64,000 nucleotides of DNA from JAGQRJ01 sp041402045. GTDB lineage: Bacteria > Planctomycetota > J058. Below the pieces are notes generated by a model, which was not told the DNA's origin, made no database searches, and saw only the letters and a list, made by a program, of their open reading frames with translations. Below are positions 1-9,079 of the stretch, piece by piece. The stretch spans positions 45,871-109,870 of the forward strand of contig JAWKSZ010000023.1 in assembly GCA_041402045.1 (NCBI GenBank). Direction: 5' to 3'. Position numbers and translations under genes: made by a program. Each line of letters starts with the position of its first letter. Within the stretch, counting starts at the first letter, position 1.

Positions 1-1228
1 TGCCGGTCAGCGGCGCCTTGAGCTCGTGGGTCAGCGCGGCCACGAAGTCGCTGCGGCGGCGGGCGAGGGTGCGCTCGGCCTGGAGGATCCGCCCCAGGAT
101 CCAGGCGCCGCTGCCCACGACCAGGAGCGCCAGGGCCAAGGCGCCGTGCAGGACGCCGCGGCTGCGGGCGAGGGCGAAGTCGGTGGCGTTGGGCGGCGCA
201 GGGTCGACCACGCTCAGGCCGCTGAGGGGCTCGGGCAGCGGGGTCCCGTGGACGCTGGCCGCGGCGCTGAGGGCGAACTCCAGGGCGCCGGGCGCGGGGC
301 CGGCCTCCAGCCCAGCCGCCGCCGCGGCCAGGGCCGCCCGAGCCTGCGCGCGCAGCCAGTCGACGTCGAGCACGAGCCCTTGCCACCACTCGCGGTCGGG
401 CTCGAGGGTCTGGGCGGTCGCGGGGACCTGGACCCGGCGGGCGGCGACGAGGAGCGTCGGCCAGCCGTCGGGGCCCGAGGCGGCGGCGAACAGGCGGAAG
501 GCCTCGACGCGGACCTCGACCCGCGGCGCCTCGAGCGGCGCGCTGAGCTTGTTCTGGGGGACGTAGGCCTGTTGGCCGTAGTTGCTGGCAGGGTCGACGT
601 CGTTCGCGCCGCGGCGGGTGCGATACGCCTCCCACTGCCCCTTGAGCTCGGCGTCCACCTGCGGGCTCCGCGAGGCCTCGTCGATCAGGGCCAGGGTTTG
701 CTCGTTCGAGAGGTTGCTCTCGCAGGTGAGGGGGTCGACCTCGTGCACTCGGGGCGCGACGAGGGGGCCGTCCTGGGGGAGCAGCTCGACGTGCTCCTGC
801 AGCCGGCGCAGCGCGGGCAGTGTGGACGCGGCCTCGGGGGTGGGGGCCTCGGCCTCGAGCAGCTCGCCAGGGAAGGCAGGGCTCGAGAGCACCCCGTCGC
901 GCAGCTCGAAGTAGGCGGCCACCCCGGGGCCCGGCTCCTCCGCCAGCGGCGAGACCAGGAGCGCCACGGAGTTGGTCACGAGCTCCGGGGGCAGATACAG
1001 GTGCCGGAACTGGTCGTAGGGGCGCGCGCTCTCCCGCGTGCGCAGGGCCTCGAGCTCGTGGGCGACCTCGGCCACCACCGCCTCGCGGGCGCGCGCGCGC
1101 TGACCGAGGGCCTCGGCCTGCAGCCGCTCCTCCTCGGCCCGAATCCCCTGCAGGCCGAGGGCGTAGAGCATGCCCACCGCGCCGAGGAGCAGCGCGCCCA
1201 GGGCGGCGAACACACCTAGCTGCCGCAC
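1..1228 (-). CDS. Sensor histidine kinase, C-terminus cut by the window edge
   Basis: Membrane sensor kinase that would phosphorylate the response regulator encoded just upstream. I read it from GTG at 1228, 4 bases after a GGAGG in the end of the regulator gene, so the two genes overlap by 13 bp. The protein opens with a short basic stretch and a hydrophobic segment, then a roughly 300-residue extracytoplasmic region with no family I recognise, and a second hydrophobic segment. It then reaches an H-box reading THELKAPLT at the window edge, with the phospho-acceptor His. The ATPase domain lies outside the window. Frame and H-box are seen directly; the pairing with the regulator is inferred from overlap and order. 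Confidence 0.85.
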   Translation of the reverse strand, partial: MRQLGVFAALGALLLGAVGMLYALGLQGIRAEEERLQAEALGQRARAREAVVAEVAHELEALRTRESARPYDQFRHLYLPPELVTNSVALLVSPLAEEPGPGVAAYFELRDGVLSSPAFPGELLEAEAPTPEAASTLPALRRLQEHVELLPQDGPLVAPRVHEVDPLTCESNLSNEQTLALIDEASRSPQVDAELKGQWEAYRTRRGANDVDPASNYGQQAYVPQNKLSAPLEAPRVEVRVEAFRLFAAASGPDGWPTLLVAARRVQVPATAQTLEPDREWWQGLVLDVDWLRAQARAALAAAAAGLEAGPAPGALEFALSAAASVHGTPLPEPLSGLSVVDPAPPNATDFALARSRGVLHGALALALLVVGSGAWILGRILQAERTLARRRSDFVAALTHELKAPLTG

Positions 1229-1929
1229 GCGACCTCCTCGCCCAGCTTCCAGCCCGCGCCGTGGACCGTGAGCACGATTCGGGGCTCGCTGCGCTCGGGC
1301 TCGATCTTCTTGCGCAGCTTGCCGATCGTGTTCTCGACCGTGCGCGTCTTGACCCCGCTCGCGGTGGGGTAGCCCCACACGTTTACGAGGAACTCGGGCT
1401 GGGTCACGACGCGCCCCTTGTGCTGGGCGAGGTAGCGCAGGATCGCGACCTCCTTGGCCGTGAGCTGGATCGGGTCGCCGCCCTCGAGGGTGCACTCCAT
1501 GCGCGAGAGGTCCAGGTGTACGCCGTCCAGGCTCAGGACCTCGGCCTGCTCCTCGCCGTCGCTCCAGCCGCTGCGCCGCAGGCGCGCGTCGACCCGAGCC
1601 AGGAGCTCGCGCACCGAGAACGGCTTGACCATGTAGTCGTCGGCGCCCAGGGACAGCCCGCGCACCCGGTCGTCCTCGCTGCCGCGTGCGGTGAGCATGA
1701 GCACGGGGGTGCGATCGCCGTCCTGGCGCAGGCGCTGGCACACCTCGAACCCGTCCAGGCCGGGGAGCATGACGTCGAGCACGATCAGGTCGTAGCGGTG
1801 CGCGCGCGCGCGACGCAGCGCCTCGGCGCCGTCCACGGTGTCGTCGACCGAATAGCCCCGCGCGCGCAGCGCGTCGCGCACGGCGGTGCGAATGCTGGGC
1901 TCGTCCTCGACGAGGAGGATCGTCTTCAC
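1216..1929 (-). CDS. OmpR/PhoB-family response regulator
   Basis: DNA-binding response regulator of 237 residues. The N-terminal receiver begins KTILLVEDEP and has the acceptor Asp in LIVLDVMLPG, the Thr in LMLTARG and the Lys in YMVKPF. The C-terminal winged helix contains LTAKEVAILRYLAQHKGRVV and a TRTVENTIGKLRKK recognition region, which is the OmpR/PhoB type. The start is GTG at 1929, the first start in register with the receiver fold. The overlapping downstream histidine kinase is the likely partner. The divergent vWA gene shares its upstream region and could be a target, but that is only positional inference. Confidence 0.95.
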   Translation of the reverse strand: MKTILLVEDEPSIRTAVRDALRARGYSVDDTVDGAEALRRARAHRYDLIVLDVMLPGLDGFEVCQRLRQDGDRTPVLMLTARGSEDDRVRGLSLGADDYMVKPFSVRELLARVDARLRRSGWSDGEEQAEVLSLDGVHLDLSRMECTLEGGDPIQLTAKEVAILRYLAQHKGRVVTQPEFLVNVWGYPTASGVKTRTVENTIGKLRKKIEPERSEPRIVLTVHGAGWKLGEEVACGS

Positions 1930-1976
1930 GGCAAGGCCTCCACCGGGATCGTAGACGCGGAGCCCCCCCCGCGCCC

Positions 1977-1991
1977 TGCAACGCGATTGCA
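1977..1991. promoter_or_regulatory. Inverted repeat between divergent regulator and vWA genes
   Basis: TGCAA-N5-TTGCA is a perfect dyad lying about 50 bp upstream of the response regulator start and about 90 bp upstream of the vWA gene. Another TTGCA copy follows near 2010. It could be an autoregulatory site for the two-component system. No promoter elements are clear nearby, so this remains a candidate. Confidence 0.3.
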
Positions 1992-2079
1992 AATCCCCGC
2001 GACGTCGAGTTGCAGGCTCGTGGGCGGCGATCCGGGGCGCGCGGGCGTCTACTCGGGTGAGCCACAGGAGGTCGCTCGC

Positions 2080-3396
2080 ATGAAGTCCCCACACCCCACC
2101 CCGAACCCCGTCCCCACCGTCGAAGCCCTGCCCGAGTCCGACACCCGGGCGCTGAGCGTCCTGGCGCTGTGCGCCCTGGGCCTCGCCGGCGCCGCCTGCT
2201 GGGCCTCGCTCAGCGATCGCGCCGCGCCGGTCGTCGTCGGTCCCCCGCCCCGCCTGGCGGTCGTCGCCGAGCCCGAGCCCGAACCCCTGCCCGAGCCCGA
2301 CCCGGCGCAAACCCTGGTCACCGTCGAGCCCGGGGTCGAGGAGCCCCAGGTCGACGTCGGGCCGCAGACCGCGGCCTCCCCCCGGATCGAGGTCGCCTTC
2401 GTGCTGGACACCACCGGGAGCATGGGCAGCCTGCTCGAGACCGCCAAGCAGAAGATCTGGGGGATCGTGAACGTGCTCGCCACGGCGCGCCCGCAGACCC
2501 AGATCGCCCTGGGGCTGGTCGCCTACCGGGACGCGGGGGAGGCCTACGTCGCCCAGAGCTACCCGCTCACCGAGGACCTGGACAGCTTCTACGCCGCGTT
2601 GATGGCGCTCCAGCCCGTGGGCGGGGGCGACGCCCCCGAGGCCGTGCTCGAGGCCCTGGCTGCCGCAGCCAAGGACATGCAGTGGACCGCCCGCGGAGCG
2701 CGCACCGTGTTCCTCGTCGGCGACGCTCCGCCCCACCCCGAGACGCTCCAAGCCTGCCTCGGCGCGCAGGCCTGGGTCGACGGGCAGGGTCAGGCCCTCG
2801 AGCCGACGCGGATCAACACGATCCTCTGCGGCGCCGACCGCAGCGCCGGGGCGGCGTTCCAGTCGATCGCGGGCGCCCACACCGGCGAGTTCGTCGCGAT
2901 CGAGCCCAACCCCGCCGCGCACACGATCCAGACCCCCTACGACGCCGAGATCGTGCGGCTCCAGGCCGAGATCGAGGCCACGGTGCTGGCCTACGGCTCC
3001 GCGGAGGACAAGGCCCGGGTGTCGAGCCAGCAGGGCATGAACTACGCCAACAGCGCCGAGGTCCAGTGCCAGCGCGCCTCGGCGTTGACCAAGACCGGGG
3101 GCTTCTACAGCAACGACCTGCTGTGGGCGGTCGAGAACTCGACGGTCGTCCTGGACGAGCTCGACGACGCCTGTCTGCCCGACGAGCTGCGCGGGCTGAA
3201 GCCCTCTGCTCGGCGCGAGGCCCTCGAGGCCCTGCGCGCCAAGCGCGAGGCCGCGAAGCGCGCGCTGCTCGAGGTCGTCGCCCAGCGCGACGGCTGGATC
3301 GCGCAGCAGCCCGAGCTCCAGAGCGACTTCGAGCGCGAGATCCAGGCGATCCTCGCCTCCCAGCTCGCCGAGCACGGCTTCTACTTCGGCTGCTAG
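2080..3396 (+). CDS. Membrane-anchored or secreted von Willebrand factor A protein
   Basis: 438-residue protein with ATG at 2080 preceded by AGGAGG at 2066-2071. Residues about 25-45 form a single hydrophobic segment, followed by a Pro/Glu-rich stretch of repeated PEPEPLPEPD type. From about residue 100 there is a vWA domain with the MIDAS motif DTTGS, as in IEVAFVLDTTGSMGSLLETA, so it probably binds a divalent metal and a protein partner outside the cytoplasmic membrane. The last about 80 residues are helical and charged. It converges on the DUF4132 companion gene with no spacing. The substrate or partner is unknown. Confidence 0.85.
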   Translation: MKSPHPTPNPVPTVEALPESDTRALSVLALCALGLAGAACWASLSDRAAPVVVGPPPRLAVVAEPEPEPLPEPDPAQTLVTVEPGVEEPQVDVGPQTAASPRIEVAFVLDTTGSMGSLLETAKQKIWGIVNVLATARPQTQIALGLVAYRDAGEAYVAQSYPLTEDLDSFYAALMALQPVGGGDAPEAVLEALAAAAKDMQWTARGARTVFLVGDAPPHPETLQACLGAQAWVDGQGQALEPTRINTILCGADRSAGAAFQSIAGAHTGEFVAIEPNPAAHTIQTPYDAEIVRLQAEIEATVLAYGSAEDKARVSSQQGMNYANSAEVQCQRASALTKTGGFYSNDLLWAVENSTVVLDELDDACLPDELRGLKPSARREALEALRAKREAAKRALLEVVAQRDGWIAQQPELQSDFEREIQAILASQLAEHGFYFGC

Positions 3397-4002
3397 CTAG
3401 CTCGCGAGGGCCCACTCCGTGAGGGACTCCGCCAGCGCCTGGCGCAACGCCTGGCGCTGGTGGCGCAGCGTCCCCCGCAGGAGCTTGGCGACCTCGTCGA
3501 CCAGCAGCGCCGCGAACTTGGTCACGTCCTCGGGGGCGGTGGCTCGGAGCAGGCGCTCGGTCCAAAGGGTCAACCGCGAGCCCTCGCCCAAGGGCGGGGG
3601 CGCGGTGCCTGCGCGACAGGCCTCGAGGTGCCCGAGGAGCGTGGCGAGCTCAGCGAGCAGCACGTCCTCTGCCGGCGCGGTGCTCCCGTCGAGCTCGCGC
3701 TGGGCGAGGGCGAAGGCCGCGCCCACCGCTCGGGCGGCGGCGCCGCGGACCAGGAGCGGGTAGCGCCCGAGGCGCCCCCGCCCCAACCCGCGCACCCAGG
3801 TGAGCAGGTTCGGCTCCTCGGCGAAGCCGCGGTCGCCCAGGGCGCGCTGCGCTGCCACCGAGCCCACGTAGGCCGCGAACAGCAGCCGCGGGCGAGGGAG
3901 CGTCCCCGCCCGCACCCGCGCTTGGACCAGCTCGCGCTCGACGTCCAGGTCCCGGGTGGCCAGCCAGCGCTGCTCGAGCTCGCGCAGGCGTCGGTCGCTC
4001 AC
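3397..4002 (-). CDS. Small helical companion of the WGR/DUF4132 protein
   Basis: 201-residue protein starting at GTG 4002. The GTGA at 4002-3999 is both its start and the stop of the upstream WGR gene, so translation is probably coupled. It is rich in Arg, Leu and Ala and predicted all-helical, with segments such as RLRELEQRWLATRDLDVERE and a helix around FAAYVGSVAAQRALG. It looks like the helical proteins found beside WGR/TIGR02996 genes in large-genome bacteria, but I do not recognise a defined function. There is no signal peptide or membrane segment. Confidence 0.7.
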   Translation of the reverse strand: MSDRRLRELEQRWLATRDLDVERELVQARVRAGTLPRPRLLFAAYVGSVAAQRALGDRGFAEEPNLLTWVRGLGRGRLGRYPLLVRGAAARAVGAAFALAQRELDGSTAPAEDVLLAELATLLGHLEACRAGTAPPPLGEGSRLTLWTERLLRATAPEDVTKFAALLVDEVAKLLRGTLRHQRQALRQALAESLTEWALAS

Positions 4003-7000
4003 CCGCGGCGCTTCTCGGCGATCGAGGCCAGGTCCCGGGCGACCTCGCTGAGCACGGTGCGGTCGAGGTCGGCCAGGGGGATCCCGGCGTCGGCCTGGAG
4101 CGAGGCGCACTCCCCGGGGCTGAGCGCGCCCTCGAGGAACAGCACGCCGTCGACGGGCTGATCCTCCTCCCACTCGAAGGGCACCACCGAGAGCCCGCCG
4201 TGCTGCAGCACCGCGGTCAGGCCCGCGCCCTCGAAGTGCTTGTAGTGCTCGCCCACGATCCCCGCGTCCTGGGGCTCGCCGCGCTGCCAGCCGCGCGTGG
4301 CGAGCAGCCCGCGCAGGGACTGGGGCGGGATCGGGACCCCGCAGGCGTGGGTCAGGCGCTGGCCCTGGAGCTCCTGGGGGTCGAGCGAGATCGCCTCGCG
4401 CTCGAGCTGGGGGAACGGGGCCAGCCGGCCCTCGCGGTCCCACAGCGCCTGCCAGGTCGCGCGCTCCTCGTCCTCCAGGTCGAGGGGGTGGAGGACTCCG
4501 ACCGGGTCGTCGAGGACCCGCGGCTTCCCCGTGAGGTCCCGCGCGCCGCCGGCGTCGTCGAGGCGGAACGGGACGGGGCCCTCGGGGCCGTAGGTCGCCC
4601 ACACCGTGCCGGAGGCCAGGTGTCGCAGGAGCGGGTGTTCGACGATCAAGGCCCGGAAGTCGTCGGGGCTCCAGCGCCGCTGGCCGACCATGGCCTGCTC
4701 CAGGCGCTCGCGCTGCAGCGCGAGGACGCCCTGGACCTCCTTCTTGAACGCGCGCCACTCGGCCAGGGCCTGGGGCGCGAGCTCGGGGTCGTCCTGCTTG
4801 CCCGGCTTGGGCGGGGTCTTGAGCAGCTTGCCGTCGGCGCGCTTGACCAGGGGCACCAGCTCGGGGCCCAGGCAGAAGGCGAAGCTGCGCGGACCGTAGT
4901 CGAAGCTGCGCTGGCCCTCGGCGTCGAGGCCGCAGTCCGGGACCAGGCGGTCGGCGAGCTCTTCCCGGGAGAGGCCCCGGGCGGCGGCGATCTCGTCCAT
5001 GCACTCCGCCGCGCGCTGCTTCAGCGCGCGGAACTTGAGCTTCTGCGCGATCCCGGCGAGCGCGCTCAGCGCGCGCTCGCTGCCGATCGTGCGCAGGCAG
5101 TCGAGCCCGAGGACCGCGCGAGCGTGCTGGCTCTCCCCGGGCCAGGCGCGGATCAGCGGCGTGAGGCGCGCGACGGTGGCGTCGCCGCCCAGGTGCCCGA
5201 GACCCGCCAGGACCCACTTCTGCTGGGGCGGAGCGCCGTTGCGTTCCCAGGCGCTGTAGGCGCTCCAGGCGAAGGCCTCCAGGGACTCCGCGCTGGCGGC
5301 GGTCTTCAGCGCCGCGACCGCGTCCCGGCCGTCGGCCCCCACCTCGCGCAGCGCGCGCAGCGCGAGCGCGACCTGAGCTGCGTTCAGGGGCGCGCCTCCC
5401 ACCCGAGGGGCCTCCAGGCGCTCGGGGCGCAGCCAGGTCGCGGCGTGCTTGCCCTTCAACGGGGCCAGCCCGGCGACGGCCTCGAAGGCGCGCTCGAGCT
5501 CGGCGGGCAAGTCCGCCGGAGGCACGTCCGCCGCCGGCTCCAGCAGCCCTGCGACCTGCTCCGCGATCGCGGGGGCGGGGTCCTCCAGCTCGAGGGCGCG
5601 CTGGACCGTGGCCGGGGCCGCCTCGGCCAGGTCGAGCAGGGTCTCGCGCGCGTCGTCGACGGCCTCCCCGCGCGCGAGCGCGCGGATCAAGCCCCGCGCC
5701 GCGACGCCGGGGTTCTCCTCGAACCACTGCGTGACGAAGGGCAGCGCGGAGCGCTTGCTGCGCAGAGCCAAGATCGTGGGCACGAGCTCCGGGTCGCGGA
5801 CCCCGCGCAGGAGCTCGAGGTAGCGGGGGAGCGAGTCCGTGGTCTGAACCAGGAGCGACTGGGTGAGCGTGGGGTAGCCCGCGCTGCCGGTGGTCGCGAT
5901 CCAGGCGGCGAGCTGCTTGGGGTCGGTCACCAGGAGCTTCAGGCGTTCGGCCTCCGCGACCATGCGCTCAGCGCTCCCCAGCGCGAACAACAGGGCCTGC
6001 GGGTCCTGGGCGTAGGCGACATAGGCTCCGCGAAAACGCCCGGGGGGGAACGCGGCGAACAAGGCCTGGAGTGGCTCGACGCAGCCGAACAGCGCGGCGA
6101 AGTAGAGCACCAGGGGCCAGCGCTCCTCGTCGTCCACCGCGTGGAGGTCGAGCCCCGCGAGGTCCGCGAGGATCTGAGCTCGCATGCGCCCGCGCTCGGC
6201 GCGGCTGAGGTAGGGGAGCACCTCCTGCTGGTAGGCTTCCCGCAGCCCCATGTCGCCAAAGTTGCGCCGGGTCGGGGCGCGCCAGCTCGGCGACGTGCGC
6301 AGGCGCTCCAGGAGCAGGTCGTCGAGCTCCTGCTCCGTCAGGAACTGTCGGGTCAGGCGCAGGGCGGACACGTCGCCGAGGGCTGAGGACGGCCACACCA
6401 GGCGGTCCCAGCTCCGGTCGAGGGTCAGGTCCCCGGCGACGGTGGCCAGGTCCACGTCCTGGCCGTCGCCGACCTCCGCCGCCACCTGGATCGGGGTCCG
6501 CTCGCCGTTCACGCGGCGCAGGACCGCGTAGACGAAGCGCGCCCCCTCGGGGGTCAACGGCGGCTCGAGGGCGCGCCAACTCAGCGCGCCGACGAAGAAC
6601 CCGCGATGGCCGGCGTAGTCTTCGGTGAGGCTCGCGAGGGTCGCCTCGCGGTCGAAGGGCTGCGGCGCGGGGCGCTGGAGCGGTTCAGGGTCCTGCCACA
6701 GAGGCCAGAACGCGGTCTCCTGAGAGAGGTCGAGCCTGGGCTCGAACTCGACGCTCGGGTCGACCGCGGCGGGCTTGGCCTTGGCGGAGGCGGCCTTGCG
6801 CTCGGCGGGCGGCGCTGTGGCGGGGGTGGCCTGAGCCTTACGGCCGGCGACCTTGGCCTCGGGCGCCTGCGGCTGGGCGGCCTTGCCCTTGGCCTTGGCC
6901 TTGGCAGCCTGCGGCTGGGCGGCCTTCGGCTTGGGGGACGTCGGCTCTGACGGCGGAGCGCCTGCGGCGTGGTCCTCGACGTAGCCCTTCTTCTGCTTCT

Positions 7001-7187
7001 GAGCGATCAGCTTGGTGAAGGAGGCGAGGGCCTGAGCGCTCGTGTCGAAGCCCTTGGTCTTCGTCTGTCCGGCGCTGCCGCTGCGGCCGAAGTGCACGGT
7101 GTGCGCCTCGCCGTCGAGGGTGATCGTCCAGAACTTGTCGGACGTGGCGTCCACGTAGCGGAAGCTGCGCGTGTGGGTCTCGGGCAC
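3999..7187 (-). CDS. WGR and DUF4132 domain protein (MolR-like)
   Basis: 1062-residue cytoplasmic protein. GTG at 7187 follows a GAGGAGGAG ribosome site at good spacing. Residues 1-75 are a WGR domain (FWTITLDGEAHTVHFGRSGS), a nucleic-acid or poly-ADP-ribose-linked fold. Residues about 75-150 form an Ala/Lys/Pro linker with repeated AKGKAAQPQAPEAKV units. The middle is HEAT-like helices. The last about 350 residues match DUF4132, known from E. coli MolR-type proteins. The family function is not established, and the old molybdate-regulator label is doubtful. It is translationally coupled to the helical companion downstream. Confidence 0.85.
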   Translation of the reverse strand: MPETHTRSFRYVDATSDKFWTITLDGEAHTVHFGRSGSAGQTKTKGFDTSAQALASFTKLIAQKQKKGYVEDHAAGAPPSEPTSPKPKAAQPQAAKAKAKGKAAQPQAPEAKVAGRKAQATPATAPPAERKAASAKAKPAAVDPSVEFEPRLDLSQETAFWPLWQDPEPLQRPAPQPFDREATLASLTEDYAGHRGFFVGALSWRALEPPLTPEGARFVYAVLRRVNGERTPIQVAAEVGDGQDVDLATVAGDLTLDRSWDRLVWPSSALGDVSALRLTRQFLTEQELDDLLLERLRTSPSWRAPTRRNFGDMGLREAYQQEVLPYLSRAERGRMRAQILADLAGLDLHAVDDEERWPLVLYFAALFGCVEPLQALFAAFPPGRFRGAYVAYAQDPQALLFALGSAERMVAEAERLKLLVTDPKQLAAWIATTGSAGYPTLTQSLLVQTTDSLPRYLELLRGVRDPELVPTILALRSKRSALPFVTQWFEENPGVAARGLIRALARGEAVDDARETLLDLAEAAPATVQRALELEDPAPAIAEQVAGLLEPAADVPPADLPAELERAFEAVAGLAPLKGKHAATWLRPERLEAPRVGGAPLNAAQVALALRALREVGADGRDAVAALKTAASAESLEAFAWSAYSAWERNGAPPQQKWVLAGLGHLGGDATVARLTPLIRAWPGESQHARAVLGLDCLRTIGSERALSALAGIAQKLKFRALKQRAAECMDEIAAARGLSREELADRLVPDCGLDAEGQRSFDYGPRSFAFCLGPELVPLVKRADGKLLKTPPKPGKQDDPELAPQALAEWRAFKKEVQGVLALQRERLEQAMVGQRRWSPDDFRALIVEHPLLRHLASGTVWATYGPEGPVPFRLDDAGGARDLTGKPRVLDDPVGVLHPLDLEDEERATWQALWDREGRLAPFPQLEREAISLDPQELQGQRLTHACGVPIPPQSLRGLLATRGWQRGEPQDAGIVGEHYKHFEGAGLTAVLQHGGLSVVPFEWEEDQPVDGVLFLEGALSPGECASLQADAGIPLADLDRTVLSEVARDLASIAEKRRG

Positions 7188-7297
7188 GGGCTCCTCCTCG
7201 GTCTCCGTTATCCCTGGCCCGCGACGAGGGGCAAGCCCCGCCCGACCTCAGCCCAGCGACACCGTGGGTTACACTCCTGCCCCAACAGGAGGTCCAC

Positions 7298-9079
7298 GTG
7301 AGCGGCAAAGAGCGCCTGGTGATCGCCAACTGCGGCGGGTTCTGGGGCGACGACCCCACGGCCGCGAAGCGACAGGTCGAGGGGGGTCCGATCGACTACC
7401 TCGTCATGGACTACCTGGCCGAGGTCACCATGGCGATCCTGCAGAAGCAGCGCGCCAAGAACCCCGAGGCCGGGTTCGCCACCGACTTCGTCAAGCAGCT
7501 CGAGGACGTGCTCCCGACCTGCGTCGAGAAGGGGATCACCGTGATCTCCAACGCCGGCGGCGTGAACCCCATGGCCTGCCGGCGGGCCGTCGAGGGCCTG
7601 GCCCTGCGCCTGGGGATCGCCGACAAGGTCAAGGTCGGCGTCGTGCTCGGCGACGACCTCTACGGCGACCTGGACGAGCTGCTCGAGAAGGAGGAGCCGC
7701 TGGCCCACATGGAGACCGGCGAGCCCCTCTCCGAGGTTCGGGACAAGGTCCTGAGCGCCAACGTCTACCTCGGCGCGCGGGGGGTGGTGCGGGCCCTGGC
7801 CATGGGCGCCAACGTCGTGATCTCGGGGCGGGTCACCGACACCGGCGTGACCCTGGCGCCCATGATCCACGAGTTCGGCTGGGCCTCCGACGACTGGGAT
7901 CGGCTCGCCGCGGGGATCGTGGCCGGGCACATCATCGAGTGCGGCACCCAGTGCACGGGCGGGAACTTCACGGACTGGAGGACCGTCCCCAGCTACCGCA
8001 ACATGGGCTACCCCCTGGTCGAGGCCTACCCCGACGGGAGCTTCGTGGTCACCAAGCACCCGAACACCGGCGGGCTGGTGAACGTGCACACCGTCAGCGA
8101 GCAGCTGCTCTACGAAATGGGCGCGCCGGAGTATCTGGCCCCCGACTGCACCGCGCGCTTCGACACGATCCAGCTCGCCCCCGACGGGCCCGATCGGGTC
8201 AAGGTGACCGGGGTCAGGGGCGGTCCCCCGCCGGAGAAGCTCAAGGTCTCGATCAGCTTCGAGCAGGGCTACCGCGCGTTCGGGCGGCTGATGGTCAGCG
8301 GCCCCGAGGCCCTGGAGAAGGCCCAGCTCGTGGCCGACACCTTCTGGGCCAGTGTGGGGGGCACCGAGGCCTTCGAGGGCGCCTCCACCCAACTGATCGG
8401 CTACGACAGTTGCCACCCGGCGCTGGGGGGGGAGCCGGGTGAGGTGCTGATCCAGCTCGCCGTGCGCGACCAGGACCGGGGCAAGATCGAGTCGACCTTC
8501 GCGACCCAGCTCGTGCCCAAGGTGCTGGGGACGGTGCCCGGGATCACCTACCTCGCGGATCAGGGGCGTCCGCGCGCGTCCGGGGTCGTCGGCTACTGGC
8601 CGGCCTTGATCTCCCGCGACAAGGTCCGCGTGACCTCGACCGTCGGCGACGAGACGATCCGCCTGGCCCACGAGAAGCTCGAGGCGCCGCGCGCGCTCGA
8701 GGTCGCTCCGGCCCAGGTCGAGGCGCCGGCGCCCACGGGGTCCACGGTCAAGGTCCCGCTCTCCAAGCTCTGCCTGGCGCGCTCCGGCGACAAGGGCGAC
8801 ACCTGCAACGTGGGCGTGATCGCGCGCAGCCCGGCGATCTACCTCTGGGTCAAGGAGCACCTGACCGCGGCCTTCGTCAAGGAGCGCTTCCAGAGCGTGT
8901 GCCGGGGCGAGGTCGAGCGCTTCGAGGTGCCGAACCTCCTGGCCATGAACTTCCTCCTGCACCACAGCCTCGGCGGCGGCGGCACGCTCTCGCTGCTGCT
9001 GGACGCGCAGGGCAAGACCTATGCGCAGTTCTTGCTCGCGGCGGAGGTCGAGGTGCCCCAGGGGCTGGTGCCGGCGTGA
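7298..9079 (+). CDS. Acyclic terpene utilisation AtuA-family protein (DUF1446)
   Basis: 593-residue protein from GTG at 7298 with AGGAGG at 7287-7292. The large N-terminal domain (about 1-450) is the AtuA/DUF1446 type, with signatures such as TVISNAGGVNPMACRRAVEG and NVVISGRVTDTGVTLAP. A C-terminal ferredoxin-fold AtuA-like domain carries LARSGDKGDTCNVGVIARS. AtuA proteins occur in acyclic isoprenoid (citronellol/geranyl) degradation clusters and elsewhere, and their exact reaction is unproven. The stop overlaps the start of the phosphate acetyltransferase gene by one base, which suggests a role feeding acyl-CoA metabolism. That link is inferred. Confidence 0.9.
   Translation: MSGKERLVIANCGGFWGDDPTAAKRQVEGGPIDYLVMDYLAEVTMAILQKQRAKNPEAGFATDFVKQLEDVLPTCVEKGITVISNAGGVNPMACRRAVEGLALRLGIADKVKVGVVLGDDLYGDLDELLEKEEPLAHMETGEPLSEVRDKVLSANVYLGARGVVRALAMGANVVISGRVTDTGVTLAPMIHEFGWASDDWDRLAAGIVAGHIIECGTQCTGGNFTDWRTVPSYRNMGYPLVEAYPDGSFVVTKHPNTGGLVNVHTVSEQLLYEMGAPEYLAPDCTARFDTIQLAPDGPDRVKVTGVRGGPPPEKLKVSISFEQGYRAFGRLMVSGPEALEKAQLVADTFWASVGGTEAFEGASTQLIGYDSCHPALGGEPGEVLIQLAVRDQDRGKIESTFATQLVPKVLGTVPGITYLADQGRPRASGVVGYWPALISRDKVRVTSTVGDETIRLAHEKLEAPRALEVAPAQVEAPAPTGSTVKVPLSKLCLARSGDKGDTCNVGVIARSPAIYLWVKEHLTAAFVKERFQSVCRGEVERFEVPNLLAMNFLLHHSLGGGGTLSLLLDAQGKTYAQFLLAAEVEVPQGLVPA

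Noticed and set aside
26..3396. Long plus-strand open frames over the two-component genes and the vWA gene
   Set aside because: High GC keeps antisense frames open. The kinase H-box, receiver motifs and vWA MIDAS fix the real frames.
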